64,000 nucleotides of DNA, from positions 2,294,001-2,358,000 of the forward strand of contig NZ_CP171363.1 of assembly GCF_046523945.1 (NCBI RefSeq). The letters run 5' to 3'. The notes beneath the pieces were generated by a model that did no database searches, had not been told where the DNA came from, and saw nothing but the letters and a program-made list of their open reading frames with translations. Source of the stretch: Faucicola mancuniensis (GTDB lineage Bacteria > Pseudomonadota > Gammaproteobacteria > Pseudomonadales > Moraxellaceae). The translations under genes and the position numbers were made by a program. Shown here in pieces: positions 26,281-35,579 of this stretch (its first letter is position 1; each line of letters opens with the position of its first letter).

Positions 26281-26520
26281 ATGCTAATAGAACTTTCAGC
26301 AACCATAGAACACATCGTCAGCCAACAAGCCCAAAAACAAGGTATCACCGCCCAACAGTTTGTTGAACAGACCATATCAAAGCAATACATGACCGAAAAT
26401 CCATTTAACTACGACATGGACAAAATGCAAACCGCCATTAACAGCGGATTTACCCCACCGGTGCCAAACCATGCACTCACAGACCTTGCAACTTTTGAAA
26501 ACTGGCTAAAAGGGGTTTGA
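26281..26520 (+). CDS. Antitoxin-like small protein
   Basis: 79 residues. The N-terminal half (IEHIVSQQAQKQGITAQQFV) resembles ribbon-helix-helix antitoxins and is related to the fragment at 37877-38059. Shared features are QGxTAxxxV followed by PFNxDxxxxQ. It overlaps the frame of a broken toxin gene, a typical antitoxin-toxin order. AAAAGGAAAAA precedes its ATG. Confidence 0.6.
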   Translation: MLIELSATIEHIVSQQAQKQGITAQQFVEQTISKQYMTENPFNYDMDKMQTAINSGFTPPVPNHALTDLATFENWLKGV

Positions 26521-26522
26521 CC

Positions 26523-26805
26523 GTGGAAGTTACCCTTAGCAACGACTTTAAAACCAAATTTGCCAACTTCCTAACAACCGACAAACAAAAAATCCTAGAC
26601 CTAATCAACCACATCACCCAACACGGCTTTGACGGACTAACAGGGCGAAACAAATCATCAGACGAAGTCCCAACAGCACAATCTTTGACACTATCACATC
26701 AGCGAATATATCCTACACTACATCAAAACAGCCGATAGCATAAAAGTCGTCATGCTAGACTACCACCCACCTTTCACCCTACCAAGCGAACAGTACTTAA
26801 TCTAA
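26523..26805 (+). pseudogene. Frameshifted RelE/ParE-like toxin
   Basis: GTG at 26523 has AGGGG seven bases upstream and starts EVTLSNDFKTKFANFL; the frame stays protein-like to about 26680. The homologous frame then shifts to HISEYILHYIKTADSIKVVM and LDYHPPFTLPSEQYLI, ending TAA at 26803-26805. This matches the toxin tail at 37773-37886 (SEYILHYIRLEDKIKLVE). So one frameshift near 26685 breaks the gene, or it is a sequencing error. The RelE/ParE label is by general size and context. Confidence 0.6.
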
Positions 26806-27319
26806 TTTTTTTGTCTGTGAAAAATATTTCAGTATAAATCATACTTATAAAACAACCGTTTATCTTTTAATAAATACCTTTTATCATAAATGTACTCATT
26901 ATGATTATTTTTACATTGCTTTTTATACTCATATTGAGCAATATAAACCCATCAAAACGAAATGCCGAATTTCATTTAACTCAATAACAACTTCTAGTTA
27001 GAAAACCGTGCGACATAATGGGCTCAACAGCAATTAGCTGAATTAAAGTGGACAACTGGTCAAACTCACAACAGGCGAAGTTTTAAAAGTTAGCAAACGT
27101 TGGGAAGGTATCTACCTAACCAACCCCACCACCAAACAAAAAATCTACATCTTAGCACGTCATAAAGACGAAATGGAGCGAGAAATTGATGAATGGATTG
27201 ATAAAAACGTCGTTTAAAATCCACTCAAAATAACAGATGATAGTAATTAAGACAGTAATTTATTTAACAATATAAATTTATTTTTATTAAAATCAATAAA
27301 TTATATCAAAAGTTAATTA
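26806..27319. other. Decayed AT-rich stretch in the phage remnant
   Basis: No intact gene. It holds an exact second copy of ACTCATATTGAG (26927-26938) with another TACTCATTATGA half-site just before it. It also contains an open frame without ATG from 27046 to 27217 (LTTGEVLKVSKRWEGIYLTN ... DEMEREIDEWIDKNVV), which looks like the end of a small protein gene. The rest shows nothing I can interpret. Confidence 0.5.
26927..26938. promoter_or_regulatory. Second copy of the putative repressor operator
   Basis: ACTCATATTGAG is identical to the site at 25449-25460 beside the S24 repressor, 1.5 kb away, with the same CTCA-TGAG dyad. It may mark a former repressed promoter of the lost element. Confidence 0.5.
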
Positions 27320-27335
27320 CCGACCACTGGTACCA
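27320..27335 (+). other. Candidate attachment-site copy of the tRNA-Leu 3' end
   Basis: CCGACCACTGGTACCA is identical to the last 16 bases of the tRNA-Leu at 8453-8539, including CCA. It lies on the opposite strand, and the rest of the tRNA is absent. Elements inserted by P4-type integrases leave such a copy at their far end. Confidence 0.65.
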
Positions 27336-27338
27336 TAT

Positions 27339-27369
27339 AAAAACCCTAAACAATATGTTTAGGGTTTTT
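27339..27369. terminator. Terminator beyond the tRNA-end copy
   Basis: AAAAACCCTAAAC and GTTTAGGGTTTTT form a perfect 13-bp stem with a 5-base loop. Confidence 0.75.
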
Positions 27370-27511
27370 GATTTTTATCTCCAGCCACTCGTTTCTTAAA
27401 AATTCCAATTTAGCACATCAAAAAATAACATACAAAAAATTATCAAATACTCTTAAATAATTTGGGTTTGATATGTTAAAATAAGCTATCTTTTTTATTT
27501 AACCAAACTGT

Positions 27512-28468
27512 ATGAACGCAACTGTTTTCCCAAATACGAGCAATCCTATCATCGCAAACCCTGCATTTCGCCGTATCGGTATCATGGGACGAGCCAATAA
27601 AGCCACCATTTTAACCAGTATTTACCAACTGTGTGAATTTTTTCACAGTCAAAATTTACCAATTTTAATTGACCATCAGACTGCTCGCCTGCCATCGCTT
27701 AATTTAGAAAAATTGGGCGATGTCAAAATCGTTGAACGAAATTTGTTGGGTGGTGCGTGTGATTTGGTCGTGGTTGTTGGTGGTGATGGTTCATTGTTAC
27801 AGGCAGCTCAAGTGTTGGCAAAATATCCTGTGCCTGTGGTTGGGGTCAATCGTGGGCGTTTGGGTTTTTTGGCGGATATCAGCCCTGATGATTTAGCAAC
27901 ACAGCTACGCAGTATTTTAAACGGTGCTTATCAATTAGACCATCGTTTTTTGTTAAAAATGGAAATTTGTCAAGGTAGCCACGTGATTTATGAAGATATG
28001 GCATTAAATGACATTGTCTTGCACGCTGGTAAATCGGTGCATATGCTTGATTTTAATTTAAAAATTGATGGGCTTGATGTTTATCGTCAGCACAGTGATG
28101 GTTTGATTGTGTCTACACCAACAGGTTCAACGGCGTATGCTTTATCAGGTGGTGGGGCGATTTTGCACCCAAATTTGGATGCAATCAGCCTTGTTCCCAT
28201 GCACCCACACACTTTGTCAAGCCGTCCGATTGTGGTTAGTGGCAATAGCACCATCAAAATCCGTATTCACAAAGACAACCGCACGCAACCCATGGTAAGT
28301 GCTGATGGTAAATCATCTGTACCGCTTAACCAAAATCAACGTCTGGTTATCAAAAAACACCCTGATAGATTAACCTTGTTGCACCCATTGGGCGTGGACT
28401 TTTTTGAGGCGTGCCGTACCAAGTTGGGGTGGAATACTTATGCAGAAGAGTTTTCTTTGGATAATTAA
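27512..28468 (+). CDS. nadK: NAD kinase
   Basis: Phosphorylates NAD to NADP. The family motif GGDGS is in VVVVGGDGSLLQAAQVL, followed by GVNRGRLGFLADIS. The second signature SDGLIVSTPTGSTAYALSGG and the C-terminal SSRPIVVSGNS are intact. Its 318 residues are a little longer than E. coli NadK (292), mainly at the N-terminus. The ATG at 27512 is the first start. Confidence 0.95.
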   Translation: MNATVFPNTSNPIIANPAFRRIGIMGRANKATILTSIYQLCEFFHSQNLPILIDHQTARLPSLNLEKLGDVKIVERNLLGGACDLVVVVGGDGSLLQAAQVLAKYPVPVVGVNRGRLGFLADISPDDLATQLRSILNGAYQLDHRFLLKMEICQGSHVIYEDMALNDIVLHAGKSVHMLDFNLKIDGLDVYRQHSDGLIVSTPTGSTAYALSGGGAILHPNLDAISLVPMHPHTLSSRPIVVSGNSTIKIRIHKDNRTQPMVSADGKSSVPLNQNQRLVIKKHPDRLTLLHPLGVDFFEACRTKLGWNTYAEEFSLDN

Positions 28469-28487
28469 CAAACCATGAAAATTATGC

Positions 28488-28520
28488 AAAAAAAGAAAGT
28501 TGATTTAACTTTCTTTTTTT
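28488..28520. terminator. Bidirectional terminator between nadK and the zinc-ribbon gene
   Basis: AAAAAAAGAAAGTT and AACTTTCTTTTTTT form a 14-bp stem with the loop GATTT, between two convergent genes. Confidence 0.8.
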
Positions 28521-28538
28521 TGTTAAAGATTACCAAAA

Positions 28539-29618
28539 TCAGTAAAAAGGCTCAATATTGGCTTGAGTCACATCATTTTTTGGATAATCAATTCTAAGTT
28601 TTACAGGTTTGATTTGTCCCGGCATCAGATAGCCATCATTATCGAGATATTGCGTGGGTGATATGACCAGTTGTGCCTTAATATCATTGCTATCACGCAG
28701 GCTAATTTTTAGATTTGGATAAATCATTTTTTTGTCGGTCGTATTGGTAATTGTAAAAGTCACGTCCGATTGCGCTGCTGTTGTACCTTTGGCAAGGTTT
28801 AAAGTTTCTGTCTTTAACATGCTGACGTTCGCTATTGGTAAATCGCATGAAACGATGGCACACAGGCTATGAATTTTCGCTGCTTTTTCAGGGTCTTTTA
28901 ACAAACTATCCAAGTTAAAAATAACATATTGCAGTCCTAGCAACCCAATCAATAACAAACTACCTAAACCCCAAATCAACATCATACCCACAGGCAAATT
29001 TTTGGCGATTTTTTGTGAGGCAACTTGCTGACTAAAGCGTTCATCAACTTTTTTTCGGTAGTCTTCGTCTTCTAATGGTGCTTCTTCGGCAACATCCACC
29101 CCTAACTCATCAAGCATAGAGGTTACATCATTGTTTTTGCCAACTTTTGCCAATTTGTCATTGTCTGGCATATATTGCATGGCTTCTTCTTTGCGCTTTT
29201 CTTCTTCTAACAAATCGATAAGCCACGCTTCATCTGTTGGTTCATTTTTTGGTGTATTGGCAATTTTATTGGCAGGCAACACATCAAAATTATCAATGAT
29301 ATCAAAATTGGCTTCAGTTTTAGCCAAAGGTTCACTATCTTCTATGCCAATCCCTGCGTTATCGTCAAAAATCAAATCACCATCAGCGATTTTTTTGGGG
29401 GCTTTGGCTACTCTGAGCTTTTTTTCTACAGGATTACTAGCAACGACAGACGTTCTTTGTAGTGGTTCACGTTGTACAGAACTTAAAAGATTATCAATCG
29501 CTGAAAAAATCGTCTTACAATTACCACACCGAGCGTAGCCACTTTTAAGATTCAGTTGTTCATCGCTAATGCTAAATGTATGTTGGCAATTTGGGCATTT
29601 TGTTTCGTGCATTGACAT
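28539..29618 (-). CDS. MJ0042 zinc-ribbon / DUF3426 membrane protein
   Basis: 359 residues. The N-terminal CPNCQHTFSISDEQL with YARCGNCKTIFSAI is the MJ0042-type zinc ribbon (two CxxC pairs). A long acidic low-complexity region is followed by one membrane helix (LIWGLGSLLLIGLLGLQYVI). A DUF3426 periplasmic domain ends the protein (CAIVSCDLP ... PGQIKPVKLRIDYP). Function unknown. In many gammaproteobacteria this gene follows prmA, as here. AGG six bases before the ATG at 29618 supports that start. Confidence 0.85.
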   Translation of the reverse strand: MSMHETKCPNCQHTFSISDEQLNLKSGYARCGNCKTIFSAIDNLLSSVQREPLQRTSVVASNPVEKKLRVAKAPKKIADGDLIFDDNAGIGIEDSEPLAKTEANFDIIDNFDVLPANKIANTPKNEPTDEAWLIDLLEEEKRKEEAMQYMPDNDKLAKVGKNNDVTSMLDELGVDVAEEAPLEDEDYRKKVDERFSQQVASQKIAKNLPVGMMLIWGLGSLLLIGLLGLQYVIFNLDSLLKDPEKAAKIHSLCAIVSCDLPIANVSMLKTETLNLAKGTTAAQSDVTFTITNTTDKKMIYPNLKISLRDSNDIKAQLVISPTQYLDNDGYLMPGQIKPVKLRIDYPKNDVTQANIEPFY

Positions 29619-29689
29619 ATCAACCTACTTCTAAGATGTCTGTATTGTGAATTATTTTATAGATTTGTATTAAAACGTTAAAACAAAAA

Positions 29690-29734
29690 AAAGTCAACAA
29701 TTTATCCATAAAAATAGAAAAAATTGTTAACTTT
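29690..29734 (-). terminator. Terminator of prmA
   Basis: On the minus strand AAAGTTAACAATTT pairs with AAATTGTTGACTTT, one mismatch, and is followed by a T-run. Confidence 0.65.
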
Positions 29735-29761
29735 ATATTTATTTACACAAAAATAATAAAA

Positions 29762-30670
29762 TTATATTGATTTTTTACCCGATAAACGGTGCCAATGTTT
29801 GTCTTCTTGACTGCTAAAGGTAAAATCACCGTCCATCTCAAAAAATTGTTGATAAGTAGTTTTAACATCGTTTACTTGATTTTCAATCAAACCTGCCAAC
29901 ACAATTTGACCATTTGGTTTTAACAAAGTGGCAAAATAGGGAGCAAGGCTCATCAAAGGTTTTGCCAAAATATTGGCGGTAATCATATCTACTGGCAAAA
30001 TGGCGTTGTCTTGGCAAAATTGTTCAAATTCTTGTGGTAAAAAGGCTTGTAATTGGGTGTGAACTTGATTACGTTCGGCATTTTGGTGCGTTGCTAATAC
30101 CGCTTGTGGGTCAATATCCACTGCATACACGGCTTTTGCACCCAATTTTAACGCTACAATCCCCAAAATACCAGAACCACAGCCATAATCAATCACAATT
30201 TTGTCAGTCAAATCCTGCTCGGTCAGCCAATCAATGCACAAACGAGTGGTTGCATGGTAGCCTGTGCCAAAAGCAAGACCGGGGTCCATCATAATATTGA
30301 CCGCAGTTGGATTCGGTGGTGTAAGCCATTTTGGCACAATCCATAGATTATTGGCACATTCAATCGGGTGATAATTTTTCATCCATTCTCGTTCCCAATC
30401 TTTATCATCAACTTTTGTTTGCCAAACACGAGTGGCAATGACCTGTTGGGCGACATCTTGGCTCAAATCTTCAAGATTGACCGATGTGTCAAACAAAGCA
30501 GTGATAATCACATCGTCCCACAAAGGCGATTCACCTGGCAGCGGTTCAAATAAAGGTTGGTCTCCTGCATCATCTAGGCTAATACTTAGTGCTTCGGCTT
30601 CTAACATTAACGTTTCTGCCAATTCGGCTTGAGATTTTTCACACTGGATATGGAGTTGTTGCCATGCCAT
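29762..30670 (-). CDS. prmA: Ribosomal protein L11 methyltransferase
   Basis: Trimethylates ribosomal protein L11. SAM-binding motif I is VIDYGCGSGILGIVALKLGA, motif II is AVDIDPQAV and the NPPY-like motif is DMITANILAKPLMSL, as in PrmA. The FGTGYHATTRLCIDWL stretch is characteristic. Its 302 residues fit the family (293). It starts 40 bases after the mrcB stop on the same strand. Confidence 0.94.
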   Translation of the reverse strand: MAWQQLHIQCEKSQAELAETLMLEAEALSISLDDAGDQPLFEPLPGESPLWDDVIITALFDTSVNLEDLSQDVAQQVIATRVWQTKVDDKDWEREWMKNYHPIECANNLWIVPKWLTPPNPTAVNIMMDPGLAFGTGYHATTRLCIDWLTEQDLTDKIVIDYGCGSGILGIVALKLGAKAVYAVDIDPQAVLATHQNAERNQVHTQLQAFLPQEFEQFCQDNAILPVDMITANILAKPLMSLAPYFATLLKPNGQIVLAGLIENQVNDVKTTYQQFFEMDGDFTFSSQEDKHWHRLSGKKSI

Positions 30671-30710
30671 AAAATTTTTCCTTAGGTTTAAAATGAGTTA
30701 AAAAAATGAG

Positions 30711-33185
30711 TTAATTTGTTTCGTTTTGCAAGCCGTCATTTGTCAAAGTGGTTACATCTGTTGGTGCTTGCTCTTGATTGGCGTTGTTAATATTGTCCAG
30801 ACGTTGCTGTTCACTGTCCCAAAGCTCTTGGGCATCGGCTTGTTGTCGCTCGGCAAGTTGGGCTTCTTGTTGTTGTTGGCGAATTTGATTGGCACAACTG
30901 CTGGTGTGTTCTGGCGGATAGCGTACATCTGTCGGCACACGAATGGCATTGGCACAGTTAGGATTGGACAATTCGCCTGTGCCATTTTCTAGCCATTGCC
31001 ACTGAATATCGGCAGGTTCTGACAAGGCATTGGGGGTCAAATGCAAGCGTTTCATAAAATTCACCCACATGGGTAATGCTCCATTACCACCGCTTAAGCC
31101 TGTTGATTGATTGTCGTCCAAACCGACCCACACCACGCTGACATAATTGCCACTAAATCCTGCAAACCACGCATCACGATAATCGTTGGTTGTGCCTGTT
31201 TTTCCGCCCAAATTTAAATTTTCGCCCAATGACAATGCCGATTTTGCCGTGCCGTTGGTGATGACTTTTTTCATGGCATAATTGGTCAAATATGCCGACG
31301 TTGGGTTAATCACTTGATGTTGTTGCAAATTTGAGCCTTGAATAATTCGCCCTTTACTGTCCACCACGCCACGAATGGTATGAATGTTGTTTTTCACGCC
31401 ACCTGTTGCCAACACTTGATAAACGTTTAACATATCCATCGGCGACAAATCCACCGCCCCCAACAAAGTAGACGGATAGTTAGGAATATCTTTTGAAATC
31501 CCCATACGTCTAAGCTGTTGAATGACATTTGGCACGCCCACATCAATGCCAACACGCACCGCCGCTTGGTTATACGAGTTTGCCAAAGCCGTCATCAACG
31601 GCACAACGCCATGACTACCGCCGCCATAATTGGCAGGTTTCCAAGTATTTTTGCCAGTTTTTACCTCAACAGGACTGTCATCAACGCCACTGGCAAGGTT
31701 GTATTTGCCTTGCTCAAAGCCTGTCAAATAAATAATCGGTTTTAACAAAGAGCCGACTTGACGTTTGGCATCAACCGCACGGTTAAATCCTGTAAACTCA
31801 GAACTACTACCCACCACCGCCAACAGCTCACCTGTAATCGGATTGGCACTCACTAGAGCAGCTTGCAACGCACCCAATTTTTTGAGGTCAGATTTTTTTA
31901 GCGTTTTTAAACTTTCATTAACGGCTTTGTCCGCTGATAATTGCACATTGGGATTAAAACTGGTAAAAATGCGTAGCCCTTCATTTTTTAAATCATCAGA
32001 TTCATAACTTTGGTTTAACTCTCTTTTTACAATATCCAAATAATCAGGAAAACGACTTTGTCCAATGCTGGGTTTTTTGACAACGTCTAAAGGCATTTCA
32101 ATGGCATTTTGATACGTATCATTGTCAATTTTGCCCATCATCAGCATATTTTTTAACACCACATTACGGCGTTCTAGTGCCGTTTCTGGATAACGAATGG
32201 GGTTATATTGAGTCGGGCCTTTGGCAAGCCCCACCAACAATGCCATTTGGTCAAGGCGTAGCTCGTTTAGCGGACGGTTAAAATAAAATTGCGATGCCAA
32301 ACCAAAACCGTTGATAGAATGATTACCATTTTGTGCAAGGGTGATTTCGTTGATATAAGTTTGTAAAATTTCTTGTTTGTTATAATGCCGTTCAAGTAGC
32401 AACGCCATCACCGCTTCATTGGCTTTGCGTTTGAGCGTTCTATCCGAATTTAAATAAAAATTTTTAATCAATTGTTGGGTAATGGTAGAACCGCCCTGTC
32501 TAGCACCACCTTTGATATTACTCAAAATCGCCCGAGTTGTGCCACGAACAGAAATACCATGATGTTCAAAAAAGCCCCTGTCTTCGGTTGCAATCAGTGC
32601 GTCAATCAACTGTGGCGGAATTTGGTCTAAATTCATCACCAAGCGGTCTTCATTGTTATCAGGATAAATACCGCCAATCAAAATCGGCTCAAGGCGAATT
32701 TTACCTGTTTCACTGCGTTCTGTACTTTGCAAATTGACAACTTCATTGTCTTTGATAACCACTTTGATAATCTGTTTTGGCTCAACATCATCGCTAGAAA
32801 AGTCAAAAGCACGTGTATGGATATAATATTCGTTCTTGTTTTTGTTAAATGTACCGACTGATTTATAATTACTCGCAGGTCTATAATTCAGCCAATTCAG
32901 CCAATTTTCCAATTCTTCGCCAGAAAGTTTTGCCCCTTGATACAATTCCAAAGGCTGAGAATAAACTTTTGTAGGCAAATTCCAACGTTTGCCTTCAAAC
33001 TTTTGCGTAATAATGCGGTCTTGACGAATCAAATACATCGCAAGCACAATCAAAGACAACAAAATCACAATCACAAAAATAAAACTCAGTAAAAAACTAC
33101 CCCTTTGTGAAGTCTGCGTCAAGCTGTGTGATTGGCTAGGCAAGCGATGATGTGCTGTTTTTTTTTGTGGATAATTTGGCTTCAT
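30711..33185 (-). CDS. mrcB: Bifunctional penicillin-binding protein 1B
   Basis: Peptidoglycan glycosyltransferase/transpeptidase anchored in the inner membrane. A cytoplasmic basic N-terminus and one helix (FLLSFIFVIVILLSLIVLAM, about residues 31-50) come first. A UB2H-like region precedes the glycosyltransferase motifs ATEDRGFFEHHG and RQGGSTITQQLIKN. The transpeptidase shows SLLK (active serine), SYNQ and KTGTTNDYRDAWF. Its 824 residues are close to E. coli PBP1b (844). The C-terminal tail is Gln-rich. Confidence 0.93.
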   Translation of the reverse strand: MKPNYPQKKTAHHRLPSQSHSLTQTSQRGSFLLSFIFVIVILLSLIVLAMYLIRQDRIITQKFEGKRWNLPTKVYSQPLELYQGAKLSGEELENWLNWLNYRPASNYKSVGTFNKNKNEYYIHTRAFDFSSDDVEPKQIIKVVIKDNEVVNLQSTERSETGKIRLEPILIGGIYPDNNEDRLVMNLDQIPPQLIDALIATEDRGFFEHHGISVRGTTRAILSNIKGGARQGGSTITQQLIKNFYLNSDRTLKRKANEAVMALLLERHYNKQEILQTYINEITLAQNGNHSINGFGLASQFYFNRPLNELRLDQMALLVGLAKGPTQYNPIRYPETALERRNVVLKNMLMMGKIDNDTYQNAIEMPLDVVKKPSIGQSRFPDYLDIVKRELNQSYESDDLKNEGLRIFTSFNPNVQLSADKAVNESLKTLKKSDLKKLGALQAALVSANPITGELLAVVGSSSEFTGFNRAVDAKRQVGSLLKPIIYLTGFEQGKYNLASGVDDSPVEVKTGKNTWKPANYGGGSHGVVPLMTALANSYNQAAVRVGIDVGVPNVIQQLRRMGISKDIPNYPSTLLGAVDLSPMDMLNVYQVLATGGVKNNIHTIRGVVDSKGRIIQGSNLQQHQVINPTSAYLTNYAMKKVITNGTAKSALSLGENLNLGGKTGTTNDYRDAWFAGFSGNYVSVVWVGLDDNQSTGLSGGNGALPMWVNFMKRLHLTPNALSEPADIQWQWLENGTGELSNPNCANAIRVPTDVRYPPEHTSSCANQIRQQQQEAQLAERQQADAQELWDSEQQRLDNINNANQEQAPTDVTTLTNDGLQNETN

Positions 33186-33304
33186 GATAGGTTAATTTAT
33201 TTTTTATCATTATAAAAAGGTGTTCTATAATGACTGAAATTTTAACAAAATTCAATGCCATTTCATGAAATTTTTATGGAAATCGCATAAATATTAAGCG
33301 GATT

Positions 33305-33457
33305 TTACGGCTTTGTAATTGGTGTGTTATCTATTGGCATTTTTGTGTTTTTTTTATCCAAATCCACACGCACAGGAATGGGGCTGTCATACCACTGCAT
33401 AGCGGTACAACCTGTTAAAAAAATGATAGTACCAAAGATAATAAGAATTTTTTGCAT
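33305..33457 (-). CDS. Small lipoprotein
   Basis: 50 residues with a lipoprotein signal peptide (MQKILIIFGTIIFLTGC, lipobox LTGC). A short mature part TAMQWYDSPIPVRVDLDKK follows. An upstream ATG at 33487 is less likely since it would bury the signal peptide. Function unknown. It lies between etfA and mrcB on the same strand. Confidence 0.6.
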   Translation of the reverse strand: MQKILIIFGTIIFLTGCTAMQWYDSPIPVRVDLDKKNTKMPIDNTPITKP

Positions 33458-33490
33458 TGTTATACTTAAAAGTAAAATTAGAGACAAACA

Positions 33491-33520
33491 AATAAAACCC
33501 TACAAATGTAAGGTTTTATT
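33491..33520 (-). terminator. Terminator of etfA
   Basis: AATAAAACC and GGTTTTATT with inner TACA/TGTA pairs form an interrupted stem right after etfA. Confidence 0.6.
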
Positions 33521-33547
33521 TAAAAATCAAAACAGTTCAATTAACCA

Positions 33548-34477
33548 TTACAATTTGCTTGTCAATTCTGGCACAGCTTGGAACAAGTCCGCTTCTAGGA
33601 AATAATCCGCAACTTGGCTAATCGGTGCTTCTGGGTCATTGTTAATCGCAACGATGACTTTAGAATCTTTCATACCTGCCAAGTGCTGAATCGCACCAGA
33701 AATACCAACGGCAACGTACAAGTTTGGTGCAACGATTTTACCTGTTTGACCAACTTGCAAATCGTTTGGCACGTAGCCCGCATCAACGGCTGCACGAGAT
33801 GCACCCATCGCCGCACCCAATTTGTCCGCCAATGGCTCAATATAAGTTGCGAAGTTTTCTGAACTACCAACCGCACGACCACCAGAAACGATGATTTCGG
33901 CTGATGTTAATTCTGGGCGTTCTGATTTTGCCAACTCTTCGCCAACAAATTTTGATTTACCCAAATCTTCTGCTGTCGCAACCGCTTCAACAGACGCTGA
34001 ACCACCTTGTGCCGCCACATCAAACGCTGTACCACGCACGGTAATGACTTTTTTGCTTTCACCATTTTTAACCGTTGCAATCGCATTACCCGCATAAATA
34101 GGACGCTCAAACGTTTCGGCATCAACCACTACGGTAATATCAGATACCATATTCACATCTAACAAGGCTGCCACTCGTGGCATAAAGTTTTTACCTGTTG
34201 TGGTCGCAGGTGCTAGGATATGGCTGTAATCGCCCGCTAGACCGACCACCAATTTTGCCACATTTTCGGCTAATTGATTGGCATAAACAGCGTTATCCGC
34301 CAATAAAACTTTGCTCACGCCTGCAACTTGGCTTGCTTGGTCAGCGACTGCTTGACAGCCTGCACCTGCAACCAGAACCACCACATCACCGCCAATTTTT
34401 TGTGCAGCGGTAATGGTATTTAACGTGGCTTTTTTCAATTCTTTATTGTCATGTTCTGCATAAACTAAGATTGCCAT
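33548..34477 (-). CDS. etfA: Electron transfer flavoprotein alpha subunit
   Basis: FAD-carrying subunit that passes electrons from acyl-CoA and other dehydrogenases to the quinone pool. The C-terminal FAD signature VAPNLYVAVGISGAIQHLAG with IVAINNDPEAPISQVADY is intact, preceded by SGGRAVGSSENF. Its 309 residues are usual. It is directly downstream of etfB (51 bases) with AAGGAAAA before the ATG, so the pair is one operon. Confidence 0.96.
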   Translation of the reverse strand: MAILVYAEHDNKELKKATLNTITAAQKIGGDVVVLVAGAGCQAVADQASQVAGVSKVLLADNAVYANQLAENVAKLVVGLAGDYSHILAPATTTGKNFMPRVAALLDVNMVSDITVVVDAETFERPIYAGNAIATVKNGESKKVITVRGTAFDVAAQGGSASVEAVATAEDLGKSKFVGEELAKSERPELTSAEIIVSGGRAVGSSENFATYIEPLADKLGAAMGASRAAVDAGYVPNDLQVGQTGKIVAPNLYVAVGISGAIQHLAGMKDSKVIVAINNDPEAPISQVADYFLEADLFQAVPELTSKL

Positions 34478-34528
34478 AAAATTTTCCTTTTATTTCAATT
34501 TTTTAAAATATATTCAAATATTTTTTAA

Positions 34529-35278
34529 TTAAATTACTTTTGCTTCATTTTTTAATTTGTCAATCAACGCATCAACCGAAGCCACTTTCACACCTGCTTG
34601 ACGTTCTGCTGGTGGCGTTACTTTTACCACAGAAATGTTTGAAGCAGTTGCAACGCCATAGTCCGCTGGGGTTTTTGTGTCTAATGGTTTTTTCTTAGCT
34701 GCCATGATGTTTGGCAATTTTGCATAACGTGGCTCATTTAGGCGTAAATCTGTAGTAATCACCGCAGGCAATGGCAATTCAACCGTTTGTAAACCACCGT
34801 CAATCTCACGAGTTACCTTAACAGCGCCACCTTCAACGTTTACTTCAGAAGCGAACGTACCTTGACCGATACCCATCAACGCTGCCAACATTTGACCTGT
34901 TTGGTTGTTGTCATCGTCAATCGCTTGTTTACCCAAAATAATCAAGTCCGCACTTTCGGCTTCTGCGATACCTTTTAAGATTTTTGCCACTTGTAATGGA
35001 CGCACAGTATCAGCTGTTTCAACCAAAATACCACGGTCAGCACCCAGCGCCATCGCACCACGAATCTGCTCTTGGGCTTCTTTTACACCCACAGACACGA
35101 CAACAATCTCTGTTACCACGCCTTTTTCTTTTAAGCGAACCGCTTCCTCGACCGCAATCTCGTCAAATGGATTGACCGACATTTTTACATTGGCAATTTC
35201 CACGCCAGAATTATCCGCTTTCACACGAACTTTTACGTTATAATCAACAACACGCTTAACAGCGACTAATGCTTTCAT
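34529..35278 (-). CDS. etfB: Electron transfer flavoprotein beta subunit
   Basis: AMP-binding subunit of ETF. The N-terminal MKALVAVKRVVDYNVKVRVK and the mid-protein GKQAIDDDNNQTGQMLAALM are family hallmarks, as is VITTDLRLNEPRYAKLPNIM. Its 249 residues match the family. It is the first gene of etfBA. The 300 bases upstream hold no gene; they should contain its promoter. Confidence 0.96.
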   Translation of the reverse strand: MKALVAVKRVVDYNVKVRVKADNSGVEIANVKMSVNPFDEIAVEEAVRLKEKGVVTEIVVVSVGVKEAQEQIRGAMALGADRGILVETADTVRPLQVAKILKGIAEAESADLIILGKQAIDDDNNQTGQMLAALMGIGQGTFASEVNVEGGAVKVTREIDGGLQTVELPLPAVITTDLRLNEPRYAKLPNIMAAKKKPLDTKTPADYGVATASNISVVKVTPPAERQAGVKVASVDALIDKLKNEAKVI

Positions 35279-35579
35279 ATCTTCCTCGTTTGTTATGATG
35301 AATTAAATCTAAATTGAGATGAAAAATTATTTCGGTTTTGATAAAAAATCATGTTTTATCGTAAGTAAACATAGTAAAAATAAACCATCATCTACTTAAT
35401 TTCTTATATTGCGATAAATTATTACATAAATCAAGTCAAGGGCGTGAATTTTCGGTCACAAATTTGTTATTTTTTTTTACAAAGCTGACTTGAAATTTGT
35501 GAAAACATCATTATAGCCATTTTTTGCCAAAAAAAAACAACCTAAAAAATAGATTGTTTTTTTATTTAATTTAAAAAAA
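35279..35579. other. Spacer between etfB and the cold-shock gene
   Basis: AT-rich and without a gene. The cold-shock terminator lies near 35530-35563; the remainder presumably carries the etfB promoter, but I could not fix -35/-10 boxes confidently. Confidence 0.5.
35530..35563 (-). terminator. Terminator of the cold-shock gene
   Basis: On the minus strand AAAAAAACAA pairs with TTGTTTTTTT, with a T-run at the end. Confidence 0.6.
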
